Shown piece by piece: positions 45,785 through 58,964 of a stretch of DNA of 64,000 nucleotides (the stretch's first letter is position 1; each line of letters starts with the position of its first letter). The DNA comes from DAOTWA01 sp034435955 (GTDB lineage: Bacteria; Chloroflexota; Anaerolineae; Anaerolineales; Anaerolineaceae), in assembly GCA_034435955.1 (NCBI GenBank), contig DAOTWA010000009.1, forward strand, positions 31,790 to 95,789. Direction: 5' to 3'. The notes beneath the pieces were generated by a model that did no database searches, was not told the DNA's origin, and was given only the letters and a program-made list of their open reading frames with translations. Position numbers and translations under genes: made by a program.

Positions 45785-45812
45785 ATTGTAGCACTTTTTG
45801 AAATAGATTCAA
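45785..45812 (-). promoter_or_regulatory. Promoter of the GntR-sugar import operon
   Basis: Minus strand: TTGAAT (45812-45807), a 16-base spacer, and TACAAT (45790-45785). The ATG follows 35 bases later. It diverges from the rpoC promoters 40 bases away. The 45750-46086 region (337 bases) has no coding sequence and is markedly A+T-rich, consistent with it holding only promoters and a leader. Confidence 0.6.
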
Positions 45813-45851
45813 GCAGAAATGGTGGAACTGGGGAAAAAATAAGCGGTGACA

Positions 45852-45880
45852 TTGTCAATTCGAGATATCGTTGATATAAT
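45852..45880 (+). promoter_or_regulatory. rpoC promoter P1
   Basis: TTGTCA at 45852-45857, a 17-base spacer and TATAAT at 45875-45880, the first of two tandem promoters. Its transcript start would be near 45887, giving a leader of about 200 bases before the rpoC GTG. Confidence 0.7.
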
Positions 45881-45932
45881 ATGTGTCGAAAAAGAAAAGA
45901 TGGTTTAGATAAGAGCAAATTCAAAAGTGCTA

Positions 45933-45961
45933 TTGACAAAGTAATTACCGATTGGTATAAT
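45933..45961 (+). promoter_or_regulatory. rpoC promoter P2, perfect consensus
   Basis: TTGACA at 45933-45938, a 17-base spacer and TATAAT at 45956-45961 match the housekeeping consensus in every hexamer position. The transcript would begin near 45968, with a leader of about 118 bases. Short hairpin-forming segments (CATGC/GCATG at 45969-45985) lie at the very start of that leader. Confidence 0.88.
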
Positions 45962-46086
45962 AATTTGTCATGCACTATAGGCATGGTTTATCTGAAGAAC
46001 GAGCGCCTGGGTAATGGATTCTCATGCGCTTGTGTTTTGTTTATTTAATTAATTCTTCCGCGTAATTTTGCCCAGGAGGAAGATTA

Positions 46087-50322
<4,236 letters not shown>

Positions 50323-50341
50323 GACTGCAGGGAAAACAATC

Positions 50342-50380
50342 AAACCGAGGGCTTTCTTAGCCCTCGGTTTTTTTATTTTT
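50342..50380 (+). terminator. Strong rho-independent terminator of rpoC
   Basis: A perfect 12-bp stem (50342-50353 with 50359-50370; AAACCGAGGGCT) closes a 5-base loop and is followed by a run of T (TTTTTATTTTT). This isolates rpoC from gyrA, which must have its own promoter in the following 120 bases; I see no clear one. Confidence 0.92.
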
Positions 50381-50494
50381 ATGTCTCGATCCGCCTTGCT
50401 TGACGGATGGCTGGAAAACCCTTAAGATAAGCCCAGTGGGTGAGGCAATTAAGGGTGTTCGATTCGTTTTGCCTTGTTTGACGGAGTCTCCGAA

Positions 50495-53400
50495 ATGGAA
50501 CTTGGCTTGATTCGCAAGATCGACATCGACCACGAGATGCAGCAGTCGTATCTGGATTACGCCATGAGCGTGATCGTCGCGCGTGCGTTGCCTGACGCCC
50601 GGGACGGATTGAAACCGGTGCAGCGGCGCATCCTCTACGCCATGTACGACATGGGCTTGCGCCCGGACTCGGCCTACAAGAAGTCGGCGCGCATCGTGGG
50701 CGAGGTGCTGGGCAAATACCATCCACACGGCGACATGGCCGTTTATGAGGCGATGGCGCGCATGGCGCAAGATTTTTCCATGCGCTACGTCCTGGTGGAC
50801 GGGCAGGGCAATTTCGGCAGCGTGGATGGCGATCCGCCGGCAGCCATGCGTTATACCGAGGCCCGTCTGACGCCCGTTGCCATGGACATGCTTAACCAGA
50901 TAGACAAGAATACGGTGGACTTCGTCGCGAATTTCGACGATACCCTCAAAGAACCGCTGGTTTTGCCGGCAGCCATCCCCAACCTTCTGGTGAACGGCGC
51001 GACTGGCATTGCGGTGGGCATGGCGACCAATATTCCACCGCACAACCTGGGGGAAGTGGTGGATGCGCTGGTTTTCATGCTGCAGGAATGGGAGCATCTG
51101 GATGACATCGCCGTGGACCGGCTGATGGGCTTCATCCAAGGGCCGGATTTCCCCACCGGTGGTGTGATCATCCAGGATCCGCAGGGGGATGCGCTGACCT
51201 CGGCCTATGGCTCGGGACGCGGGCGGGTGATCGTGCAGGCGCGCGCGCATCTGGAAGAAATGGGCAGGGGCAAGAACCGCATCATCGTTACCGAGCTGCC
51301 CTACCTGACCAACAAGGCCGGGTTGATCGAGCGGATCGCAGAGCTGGTGCGGGAAGGGGAGTTGGAAGGGGTGGCTGACCTGCGCGATGAATCGGATCGG
51401 CAGGGTATGCGCATAGTCATTGAATTGAGCAAGGCGGCTGAGGCCGATAGCGTGCTGCGCGAGCTGTACCGGCGCACGCCGATGCAAAATACCTTCAGCA
51501 TTAATCTGTTAGCTCTGGTAGACGGCGAGCCAAGATTACTTTCGCTCAAGCAGGCCCTGCGGGTGTATGTCGAGCACCGTCTCATGGTCATCCGCCGACG
51601 TAGCGAGTACGATCTGGAACGCGCCCGACAGCGAGCCCATATCCTGGAAGGCCTGCGGGTGGCGCTGCAGCACCTGGATGAGGTCATTAGCCTGATTCGC
51701 ACTGCGCCGGATGTGGATGCAGCCCGCCAGCGGCTGACCAAGCGCTTCCGGCTGAGTGAAGTACAGGCCAATGCCATCCTTGAGATGCAATTGCGCCGCC
51801 TGGCCGCGCTGGAGCGAAAGAAGATCGAGCTCGAATACAAGGAGACCATTGCGCTGATAAAAGAACTGGAAGGGCTGCTGCGCTCACCCAGGAAGATGCG
51901 CCAGGTCGCCATCGACGAGTTGCTGGCAGTCAAGCAGGCGTACGGCGACCGGCGGCGCACTCAGATTGTGCGGCTGAAAGAGGGCGTTTCGGCGACGGCT
52001 TTGCTGACCACGACCGATTTGACTCCCGAGAAGATCGTATGGGTGGGGGCGACCGAGGATGGGCATATAGCCCGTACTGCTGGCGAGGATATGCCAAAAA
52101 TGAGCGGTCGTGACGCACCGAGCTGGCTGGTGCGCACCAGCACCCACCAGGTGCTTTATCTGGTCAGCGATCGGGGGCGGGCGGCGGCCATCCCGGTTCA
52201 CGCCGTCCCGGAGGCGGAAGATTTCACGCAGGGGGCCGCTTTTGCCAGCATCTCCCCGCTGGACGGGAGCGAGCCGCTGGCGGCCATATTTGCGTTGCCA
52301 GCCGCGCATACGAAAGAGAGCGAAGGACGCTTTGTGATGACCGTCACGCGGGGCGGTATGGTTAAGAAGACCGCGGTCGGTGAATTGCCAGGACCATCTG
52401 CACAGAGTTTTTGGCTGGCGAAAGTGAACGAGGGAGACACCTTAGGCTGGGTGCTGCTGACAGACGGTAAGACCGACATCCTCCTGGCGACGGCGCAGGG
52501 CATGGCGATCCGCTTCTCTGAGGAGGATGTACGCCCCATGGGGCTGGTCGCAGCCGGCGTCGGAGGGATCAAGCTGGGAGTAGGGGATGAGGTGATCGGG
52601 GCTGCTACGCTCTCTCACGCCGGGCAGGTCTTTTTCCTGGCGTCCGACGGCAAGGCCAAGAGGGTTGAAATCAAAGAGTTCCCCAGGCAAGGGCGCTATG
52701 GCCAGGGAGTGATCGTATGGAAGCTGGTCCGCGGTGTGCGCCTGGCGGGAATTCTGGCAGGCAAGGCAGGCACCCGAGGGACGATACTTTTTGTGCGTTC
52801 GGCGGCGCGGGCGGTGCGCCTGGAGGAGGCAGCCCCGCGCAGCCGCAGCGCGGCAGGCGCCCGCTTGCTTGAGCTCAAGCCGGGTGATGCGCCGCTCGAG
52901 GTGGTGGCAATCTGGGATGCGCTCGGCCCGTGGGGAGGCGCATCCAGCGAGGTGGTGAAGGCATCGGCCCGCAAGGCGGGGGGGACGGGCCGGTCCAGGA
53001 CGAAAGCGGACGGCGCGAGAATCAGGGCGGGTAAGTCAGGCCAGGCAAAATTAACGCCAAAGTCCGAAGATACTACTGCAGAGCATGGCCAGCCGGGGTC
53101 CTTCAGTGCAGTGATCCCTGAGGATGGCAAAAAGGCGCGAAGACCGACACAAAATGCAAACGCGGCTGGTCAGGGGAAAGCGGCGAAACCGGCGGCCCAA
53201 CGACGCAGCAAATCCACATCTTCTGACCAGTCCAGGCGGGCGGGAAACGGAAGGAAGAAGGCTGTTGCCTCAGGTGCCGGAGGGCAAACGGCGTCAGGGG
53301 AGGGGCGTGGTGAGGAGAGTTCAGCTGCGATTACTGCCAGGAAACCCCCTGAGGTGAAACCGGCCGCGACCGCGGTGCAAAAACCGAAGAAACGACAAGG

Positions 53401-53569
53401 TCCGGCCGTCGCGGCAAAAAAGTCGACAAAAACATTGGCAAAAGATGAAACCTCAAGCCTGACTGGCCCACCGGCGGAAGAGGAGCGGACAGGCGGGAAA
53501 TCGGGGTCGAAGGCGAAACCACCCGCAAAGCCGAGGGCGAAGGGTGCGGGGAAAACGGAGGGAACGTAG
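50495..53569 (+). CDS. gyrA: DNA gyrase/topoisomerase IV subunit A with basic C-terminal tail
   Basis: 1024 residues from the ATG at 50495 (MELGLIRKIDIDHEMQQSYL), which has GGAG upstream; a TTG 21 bases earlier is less likely. The breakage-reunion domain has the expected SAYKKSARIVGEVLGKYHPHGD and the catalytic Tyr120 in AMRYTEARLTP. A six-bladed pinwheel follows (about 500-815; EEDVRPMG and FPRQGRYGQGV lie in later blades). The first blade lacks the QRRGGRG-type GyrA box. Residues about 815-1024 form a Lys/Ala/Pro/Ser-rich, disordered tail (for example KPKKRQGPAVAAKKSTKTL). It could be gyrase or topoisomerase IV; the partner subunit is outside the window. Confidence 0.92.
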   Translation: MELGLIRKIDIDHEMQQSYLDYAMSVIVARALPDARDGLKPVQRRILYAMYDMGLRPDSAYKKSARIVGEVLGKYHPHGDMAVYEAMARMAQDFSMRYVLVDGQGNFGSVDGDPPAAMRYTEARLTPVAMDMLNQIDKNTVDFVANFDDTLKEPLVLPAAIPNLLVNGATGIAVGMATNIPPHNLGEVVDALVFMLQEWEHLDDIAVDRLMGFIQGPDFPTGGVIIQDPQGDALTSAYGSGRGRVIVQARAHLEEMGRGKNRIIVTELPYLTNKAGLIERIAELVREGELEGVADLRDESDRQGMRIVIELSKAAEADSVLRELYRRTPMQNTFSINLLALVDGEPRLLSLKQALRVYVEHRLMVIRRRSEYDLERARQRAHILEGLRVALQHLDEVISLIRTAPDVDAARQRLTKRFRLSEVQANAILEMQLRRLAALERKKIELEYKETIALIKELEGLLRSPRKMRQVAIDELLAVKQAYGDRRRTQIVRLKEGVSATALLTTTDLTPEKIVWVGATEDGHIARTAGEDMPKMSGRDAPSWLVRTSTHQVLYLVSDRGRAAAIPVHAVPEAEDFTQGAAFASISPLDGSEPLAAIFALPAAHTKESEGRFVMTVTRGGMVKKTAVGELPGPSAQSFWLAKVNEGDTLGWVLLTDGKTDILLATAQGMAIRFSEEDVRPMGLVAAGVGGIKLGVGDEVIGAATLSHAGQVFFLASDGKAKRVEIKEFPRQGRYGQGVIVWKLVRGVRLAGILAGKAGTRGTILFVRSAARAVRLEEAAPRSRSAAGARLLELKPGDAPLEVVAIWDALGPWGGASSEVVKASARKAGGTGRSRTKADGARIRAGKSGQAKLTPKSEDTTAEHGQPGSFSAVIPEDGKKARRPTQNANAAGQGKAAKPAAQRRSKSTSSDQSRRAGNGRKKAVASGAGGQTASGEGRGEESSAAITARKPPEVKPAATAVQKPKKRQGPAVAAKKSTKTLAKDETSSLTGPPAEEERTGGKSGSKAKPPAKPRAKGAGKTEGT

Positions 53570-53580
53570 TGGGGGATTAA

Positions 53581-54684
53581 TCAGGCAGTCGAAATAGTGA
53601 AATAGGTGTAATGGTAGCCGATCTTGCCCTTGAGCAGTCCGATCGTGTCGCTGCCGTTTTTCACCACCCCTTTGGATGAGACTGCCTGCCAGGTGAGCAC
53701 AAGGGTGTTCGCCGATCCATTTTTACCGGTGAGGATGAAACGGCCTTTGGGTAGAAGCTTGCCTAAAAAGGTTTCGTACCAGGAGCGGATGGCATCCGGT
53801 CCCAGAAGGGTTTCATCGGCGGTGATGTGTACGCCGCCGGGGTCGTACAGGCCTGCCAGGCCGGCGACATCTCCGGCGTTGAGCAGGTCGATGAACTGTT
53901 CTGGCAGGTCTTTTTGCGGCGTCGCTCCCGGCCATTGATAGGCGGCTATCACATCCCAAAGAGCGGGAAGGTCGCGTTTGCATTCATCCCAACTGAAAAA
54001 ATTCACCCCATCCAGATGCAGGCCGGCAGCGGTTTCCAGATATGTCTGCGTATCTTCGGGTGTAGGCCGCCAGCCGTTAACCTTGTAGGTTGGGCCGGTC
54101 GGAATGATGGGCCGAAATGGAGCCAGCTTCTGATATTCCTTGATTACACGGTCAAGCTGGGAAGCGGGGTTGTGAGCCTGTTCCCAATAGACTTGGGGCA
54201 TGTTGTAATCTACGGCTTCCAGAAAAACGCGCCAGGGAAAGGTGCGGTGATAGCTCGGATAGCGGTATGAGCTGAGGGCCATTGGCAAATCAGGCAGGTT
54301 CTTGCGCAGCTCATGGGTGAATTTCTTCGCAGCGGCTTCACGGCCGGGTTCTTCGTATTCCAGCTCGGCGTCGATCACATAGCCGTCCAGGTTCAGGGTG
54401 CTGATGCGCTGGATCGCCTTGCGCGCCTCACCGAGCGGATCGCTGCCGTAAACGTAATGCCAGCCCCACACCTGGATGCCCAAGTTGCGCAGCGCTTGAG
54501 CCACCGGAGGGATCAGGTCCTGGCCTTTTTCTCTGTCGAAATTGGTATAGGTGATTCCATCCCCAATCTTGATCGCCACGTGGGTCAAACCGGCGGCCTG
54601 GGAGGCTTTGGCAATGTCCTCTGCCGAACCCTTCTCGCAGTTGGGTATTCGCCAGATGAAGAAGCCCTTACCTTGAATCGCCAT
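53581..54684 (-). CDS. TIM-barrel-like protein fused to an NTF2/SnoaL-like domain
   Basis: 367 residues from the ATG at 54684 (MAIQGKGFFIWRIPNCEKGS); a TTG at 54699 adds five residues. The first 260 residues have alternating beta-strand/helix pattern with GLTHVAIKIGDG, GIQVWGWHYVYGSDP, NLDGYVIDAELEYE and GVNFFSWDECKRD, like glycoside-hydrolase-type barrels. The YVIDAELE acidic cluster is where such enzymes carry their acid/base. The last 100 residues (FIDLLNAGDVAGLAGLYDPGG...) have the NTF2/SnoaL pattern. No signal peptide is visible. The combination is unusual, and I do not assign a substrate. Confidence 0.7.
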   Translation of the reverse strand: MAIQGKGFFIWRIPNCEKGSAEDIAKASQAAGLTHVAIKIGDGITYTNFDREKGQDLIPPVAQALRNLGIQVWGWHYVYGSDPLGEARKAIQRISTLNLDGYVIDAELEYEEPGREAAAKKFTHELRKNLPDLPMALSSYRYPSYHRTFPWRVFLEAVDYNMPQVYWEQAHNPASQLDRVIKEYQKLAPFRPIIPTGPTYKVNGWRPTPEDTQTYLETAAGLHLDGVNFFSWDECKRDLPALWDVIAAYQWPGATPQKDLPEQFIDLLNAGDVAGLAGLYDPGGVHITADETLLGPDAIRSWYETFLGKLLPKGRFILTGKNGSANTLVLTWQAVSSKGVVKNGSDTIGLLKGKIGYHYTYFTISTA

Positions 54685-54723
54685 GCAATGAATTCCCAAA
54701 TCTCCAAAGGCTGAAATGTATGG

Positions 54724-55293
54724 TCAGGCTTTAGCCTCGCCGGCCAGGCCAAGCTCAGGCGCAATGCGGCGCATGGCCAGGATGACATTGTCAGTGTGTT
54801 CCCATAAGTCGATGCCGAAATCGCGCGCAGAGGCTTCGATCTCCTCGCGGTTGGCGCCAGCCGCGAAGGCACGGTCTTTCCACTTCTTTTTGACCGAAGC
54901 AGAAGTCAGGTCGTACAGGGAGCGCGAGGGGCGCACCAGGGCGACAGCGGTGATCAACCCGGTGATCTCGTCGCAGGCGGAGAGCGCTTTGCGCATACGG
55001 GAATCGCGTGGGACACCGGTGTTGATCCCATGGCTCAAAATGGCCAATACGATTTCTTCGGGAACTCCGCGCTGGCGCAGAAGGGGGGCGCCTGCGGATG
55101 GATGGAGATCAAGCGTGGGGTGAATTTCCCAATCGAAATCGTGCAGCAGCCCGGTCAACCCCCACATATCCTCGTCCTCGCCGAACTTCTCGGCGTAAAA
55201 GCGCATGGCGGCCTCTACGGACAGCATGTGCTTGATCAGGTTTTGATTCTTCACATATTCATTGACGATCGCCAAGGCATCGGTGCGGTCCAT
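54724..55293 (-). CDS. HD-domain hydrolase
   Basis: 189 residues from the ATG at 55293, preceded by AGGAGAAGAG. HD metal ligands are seen in KHMLSVEAAM, GLLHDFDWEIH and the SHG loop. Such small HD proteins are phosphohydrolases of nucleotides or related compounds; the real substrate is unknown. A TATAAT lies upstream on the same strand (55333-55338). It converges toward the barrel-NTF2 gene, which is downstream on the same strand. Confidence 0.88.
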   Translation of the reverse strand: MDRTDALAIVNEYVKNQNLIKHMLSVEAAMRFYAEKFGEDEDMWGLTGLLHDFDWEIHPTLDLHPSAGAPLLRQRGVPEEIVLAILSHGINTGVPRDSRMRKALSACDEITGLITAVALVRPSRSLYDLTSASVKKKWKDRAFAAGANREEIEASARDFGIDLWEHTDNVILAMRRIAPELGLAGEAKA

Positions 55294-55332
55294 CTCTTCT
55301 CCTGTTGCGTTGGTTTTTGATAAAGTGCAATA

Positions 55333-55338
55333 ATTATA
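55333..55338 (-). promoter_or_regulatory. -10 box of the HD-domain gene
   Basis: TATAAT on the minus strand, 40 bases before the ATG at 55293, without a clear -35 box. A second TATAAT on the plus strand at 55489-55494 could drive the divergent DinB-like gene, leaving a leader of about 70 bases. Confidence 0.4.
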
Positions 55339-55573
55339 CCGTCTTGGCTCAGGCCAGCCGATCAGCCTAAATCCCTGATCGCGAACCGAACCAACAAGGC
55401 GAAGATGCATTGGATCGGCGGTTCACAATAAAAACCGGCATTACAGGATGACAGAGCTCACGGCGTAATAAAATCAGACACAAATCGTTATAATAATTGT
55501 GTTGGGGAAGAGGGACGGTTTCTCCGCAGAAACAGCCGAGTTTTTTGTAATCGAAGAAACAGGAGCAGCCGCA

Positions 55574-56188
55574 ATGAAGCCACAGGTCTTTTACGATCGC
55601 GTGAATACTGCACTGGCCGCTTCGCCGGAGGATCGGCGTGCGGTGTTGGTTAGTCTCCACGCCGAACTGGTAAACGAATATCTGGATGCGGTCCGTGCGA
55701 TCACCCCCGGACAGGCGGCGCGCAGGGTGCGTGATGGCCGCACAGTCGCTGAAGTGGTTGGCCACATTGCCGAATGGGATCGCTATACCCTGCTCGCCGC
55801 AGGCGAGCTGTTGTCCGGCGTCGTATGGCCGCGCATCATGAGCATGACAGGCTACGTAGACACGAATGGGGAGGAGCACAGCTTTGCTGGGGTGGACGAC
55901 TTCAACGCTTTCGTACGCGCTCGGCAGGCAGATATACCCTGGAAGGAAATCCAGCGTTTAGCCGAGGACAGCGCCACGTGTTTCTACACGCTGATGAGCC
56001 AGCCGCGACTGCTTTCGGCCGCCATCCTGCAGGGGAGTCGCGAGACAATATGGAAAACTTCTGCCGGCGAGGAAATCAGCCTGCCCTGCGGCTGGTACCT
56101 GTGGTTGACTTCCCTGGAACACATTGCCGTTGACCACGCAGCCGATCTGTCATCTTTCGGCGGAGAGATCACACGGCCTATTCGATAG
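55574..56188 (+). CDS. DinB-superfamily-like protein
   Basis: 204 residues from the ATG at 55574, with AGGAG 8 bases upstream. A helical protein with GRTVAEVVGHIAEWDRYTLLA near residue 65 and SLEHIAVDHA near the C-terminus, the spacing of the metal-binding histidines in DinB/maleylpyruvate-isomerase-like four-helix bundles. Members act in thiol-dependent detoxification or have unknown roles. No signal or membrane segment is visible. The assignment is by fold pattern only. Confidence 0.65.
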   Translation: MKPQVFYDRVNTALAASPEDRRAVLVSLHAELVNEYLDAVRAITPGQAARRVRDGRTVAEVVGHIAEWDRYTLLAAGELLSGVVWPRIMSMTGYVDTNGEEHSFAGVDDFNAFVRARQADIPWKEIQRLAEDSATCFYTLMSQPRLLSAAILQGSRETIWKTSAGEEISLPCGWYLWLTSLEHIAVDHAADLSSFGGEITRPIR

Positions 56189-56202
56189 CCGCAATCCTAT
56201 GA

Positions 56203-56865
56203 TTATCCTGACATTTGCGGGAAAATCGGTTCGGGTTCTCCCAGAATGGGTAAAGGGCGGCTGACCCAAACTTGCCAGATGGCGACGAGTGAGGCGGGCA
56301 ACTCGCGTAGATTCCAGAAGAGATACGGTGTGCGGGAGTAAATGCGCCGGTCTGCGCTCACCCCCACTGCGCTGATGCCCAATGCATTGCAGGTGAAAAT
56401 GGCGCGCGGCAGGTGAAAATTCTGCGTGACCAGGATGGCCTGGCTTACGCCAAAGATATGACCAGCCCGATAACAGGTGTCATATGTGCGGCGACCAGCG
56501 TAATCCAGGACGATGGCATCCTCCGGAACGCCCAGGCTGAGGGCGTATTCGCGCATGGCGCCCGGTTCATTATAATAGATGTAACTGTTATCCCCGCTCA
56601 TCAACAATTTCTGCACTTTACCGGCGAAGAACAAGTCCGCTGCGGTGGACACCCGATCGCGCAGCACCGGGGTGGGTGTACCATCCCGCCATAATCCGGC
56701 CCCGAAGACGATCGCCACCGGCGCTGCCGGGACGGTGTCTGCACGGTAGATGCGGGGCCGGGAGTAAAGTTGCGTGATCAGAAGGGAAATCGCGAGCAGG
56801 GGGATGGCCGCGATGAGCAGTACCGCCAGCAACCGCAGGATTGCCAGCATGAACCTTTTGAGCAT
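56203..56865 (-). CDS. SanA/YdcF-like DUF218 membrane protein
   Basis: 220 residues. One N-terminal membrane segment (LAILRLLAVLLIAAIPLLAISLL) is followed by a DUF218 domain: AIVFGAGLWRDGTPTPVLRDRV, LLMSGDNSYIYYNEP, REYALSLGVPEDAIVLDYAG and TQNFHLPRAIFTCNALG. It is anchored in the membrane with its domain probably outside. SanA proteins affect envelope barrier function; the chemistry is unknown. It starts one base after the PhnE stop, so it is the last gene of that operon. Confidence 0.9.
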   Translation of the reverse strand: MLKRFMLAILRLLAVLLIAAIPLLAISLLITQLYSRPRIYRADTVPAAPVAIVFGAGLWRDGTPTPVLRDRVSTAADLFFAGKVQKLLMSGDNSYIYYNEPGAMREYALSLGVPEDAIVLDYAGRRTYDTCYRAGHIFGVSQAILVTQNFHLPRAIFTCNALGISAVGVSADRRIYSRTPYLFWNLRELPASLVAIWQVWVSRPLPILGEPEPIFPQMSG

Positions 56866-56866
56866 A

Positions 56867-58930
56867 TTAGACCAGCTTCTCCCTCAATTTTGCACTGGCG
56901 AAATCCATCATGGCGACGACTGCGACGATGAACACAACCACCGTACCAGCTTTGTGATATTGGAGCAATCCGAAGAATGTATTCAACATCAGTCCAATGC
57001 CGCCGCCGCCGGCAAAACCGATGATGGTCGCCATGCGTACGTTGATGTCCCACTGGTAGATCAAATAGGAAGTAAAAGGAGGAACAATTTGGGGGAGGAT
57101 GGCGTAATTGATCACCTGCAGCGGATTAGCGCCGGTCGCCGTGACCGCTTCGATCGGGCCGGGATCGATCTCTTCGATGGCCTCGGAAAACAGCTTGCCG
57201 ATCAGCGCGAAGGTGGTCACCGCCAGGGCCATCATGCCGGCGAATGGGCCGATGCCAACCCAGAATACGAAGATGGCGGCGTACAGCAGGGCCTCGATGG
57301 AGCGCAAGACGTTGAATATTCCGCGCGTCAGGTAGAATATCCAGACGGACAGCCTGCTTCGCCCGGTCAAATTGCGGGCGGCAAGGAAACTGAACGGCAA
57401 AGCGATAATCGCACCTAACGTAGTGGCCAACATCGCCTGGAAAACCGTGACCAGCATCTGCTGGACGACCTGGGCGAGTGTATTCGGGCTTAAGTCGATG
57501 GTGACAAAATCATGCAGGATGCTGCCCAGGGTGGGCGCCGGCGCGAGCATGTCTTTGATGTTGATCTCTGAGATATTCCAGCAATAGATAAAAGCCAGGA
57601 CACCCAACAGGATCAGGATAGCGGTGCGCAATTTGACCCAAGATGAACGCTTTTTTTCCGGTTCCACAGGCCGATCAGCCAATATGCGCGCGCGCCAGGT
57701 GCTGCTGATCGCATCTACCAGGATGATCACAACCGCCACGGTCCACAAAGCGGCGGCATAAAGCTGATAACCGCCCATGCGGATGGTCTCGACTACGAAG
57801 AAACCGATGCCGCCGCCAGCCACAAAACCGACCACGGTGGCCGCGCGCATGTTGATGTCCCAGCGCAAGAGGGTATAGGCCAGGAAAGGCGGTACGATTT
57901 GCGGCACCACGGCGTAGCGCAGGGTCTGGATCAAGTTGGCTCCGGAAGCGGTCACCGCCTCCACCGGGCCGGGATCGATGTGTTCGATCTCCTCGGAATA
58001 TAGTTTCGCCAGGGCAGCCAGGGAGTGGATCGTGAGCGCGATTACACCGGCGAAGCTGCCCAACCCTACCCACACGATGATCAGCAGACCCCAAACCACC
58101 GGATCGACGGCACGAACGATGTTCAAAATAGTCCGGGATATGTAATAGATAACATTTCCACCCGGAACACGCGACATGATGTTATGGGCTGCAAAGAAGC
58201 TGATCGGAATGGCGAGAATCGTGGAGAAGATCGTGGCCATGAGACCCATGGCAATCGTCTCGACCAGACTTCCAGCTACAAAGCTGTTCACCTGGTCGCC
58301 GGCTTGAGCCAGACCGAGCCTGACCATCCATTTGGGCGCATCGACCTTTTCGACCCGCCCGAGGATATCCAGCAAGGTCTTGCTGGCCCGGATCGGACCT
58401 TGAGTGGGGCGACCGGCCAGTTTGTCGCCAATATATTGGCTCATACACTGCCAGGAACAAATGCGATCTTCACCATTAACGGTGATGGTGATCATGTCCG
58501 GGTTGATCAGCTTAGTCGCCACCGATCTGGCCTCGTTGAAGCGCGTCACCAGGCGCTCGGGCTTAATTTGGGTGACTTTCCAGGCCACGACGTAGAGAAT
58601 GACCAGCACCAGGAGCAGACCGATAAACGTATTGCTCACCTGCCCGGCGCTCAAGCGATAAGCATCAATAACGTTCCAGATCCAAAAGAGCACCAATGGA
58701 ACCCAGAGCCAGCTTGTTGTCCTGGCCCCAATGGTCACCAGACCTACTTTCTGATATATCTGAGCCCAGTAAATGATGTATCCCAGGATCGGGATGGAGA
58801 AGAAGAGCAAAATCCCACGCCAACGCCGGCCCATAAGGAATTGGCTCGAGCCGGGAATGATTAACGAGAGAAAAGTGAACAAGAATTGTCTGTTCTGGCG
58901 TGAGGCGAGGGATTGTTGCGTAACGGCCAT
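56867..58930 (-). CDS. phnE: Fused double-length PhnE-type ABC permease
   Basis: 687 residues, more than twice a usual PhnE. An N-terminal block with three membrane segments (1-120) and a short soluble stretch with CSWQC (159-163) precede two homologous permease modules. Module 1 is about 217-420, with EAVTASGAN at 324-332. Module 2 is about 484-687, with EAVTATGAN at 594-602. The motifs are 270 residues apart, and both modules repeat GPFAG/GSFAG, EEIDPGP, QIVPPF and WDIN. Each EAA-type loop should dock one ATPase subunit, so one polypeptide replaces the PhnE dimer. The gene sits 34 bases after phnC. Confidence 0.92.
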   Translation of the reverse strand: MAVTQQSLASRQNRQFLFTFLSLIIPGSSQFLMGRRWRGILLFFSIPILGYIIYWAQIYQKVGLVTIGARTTSWLWVPLVLFWIWNVIDAYRLSAGQVSNTFIGLLLVLVILYVVAWKVTQIKPERLVTRFNEARSVATKLINPDMITITVNGEDRICSWQCMSQYIGDKLAGRPTQGPIRASKTLLDILGRVEKVDAPKWMVRLGLAQAGDQVNSFVAGSLVETIAMGLMATIFSTILAIPISFFAAHNIMSRVPGGNVIYYISRTILNIVRAVDPVVWGLLIIVWVGLGSFAGVIALTIHSLAALAKLYSEEIEHIDPGPVEAVTASGANLIQTLRYAVVPQIVPPFLAYTLLRWDINMRAATVVGFVAGGGIGFFVVETIRMGGYQLYAAALWTVAVVIILVDAISSTWRARILADRPVEPEKKRSSWVKLRTAILILLGVLAFIYCWNISEINIKDMLAPAPTLGSILHDFVTIDLSPNTLAQVVQQMLVTVFQAMLATTLGAIIALPFSFLAARNLTGRSRLSVWIFYLTRGIFNVLRSIEALLYAAIFVFWVGIGPFAGMMALAVTTFALIGKLFSEAIEEIDPGPIEAVTATGANPLQVINYAILPQIVPPFTSYLIYQWDINVRMATIIGFAGGGGIGLMLNTFFGLLQYHKAGTVVVFIVAVVAMMDFASAKLREKLV

Positions 58931-58964
58931 GAATCAAAGTCTCTGGTCGAAATGAATAATCAGT

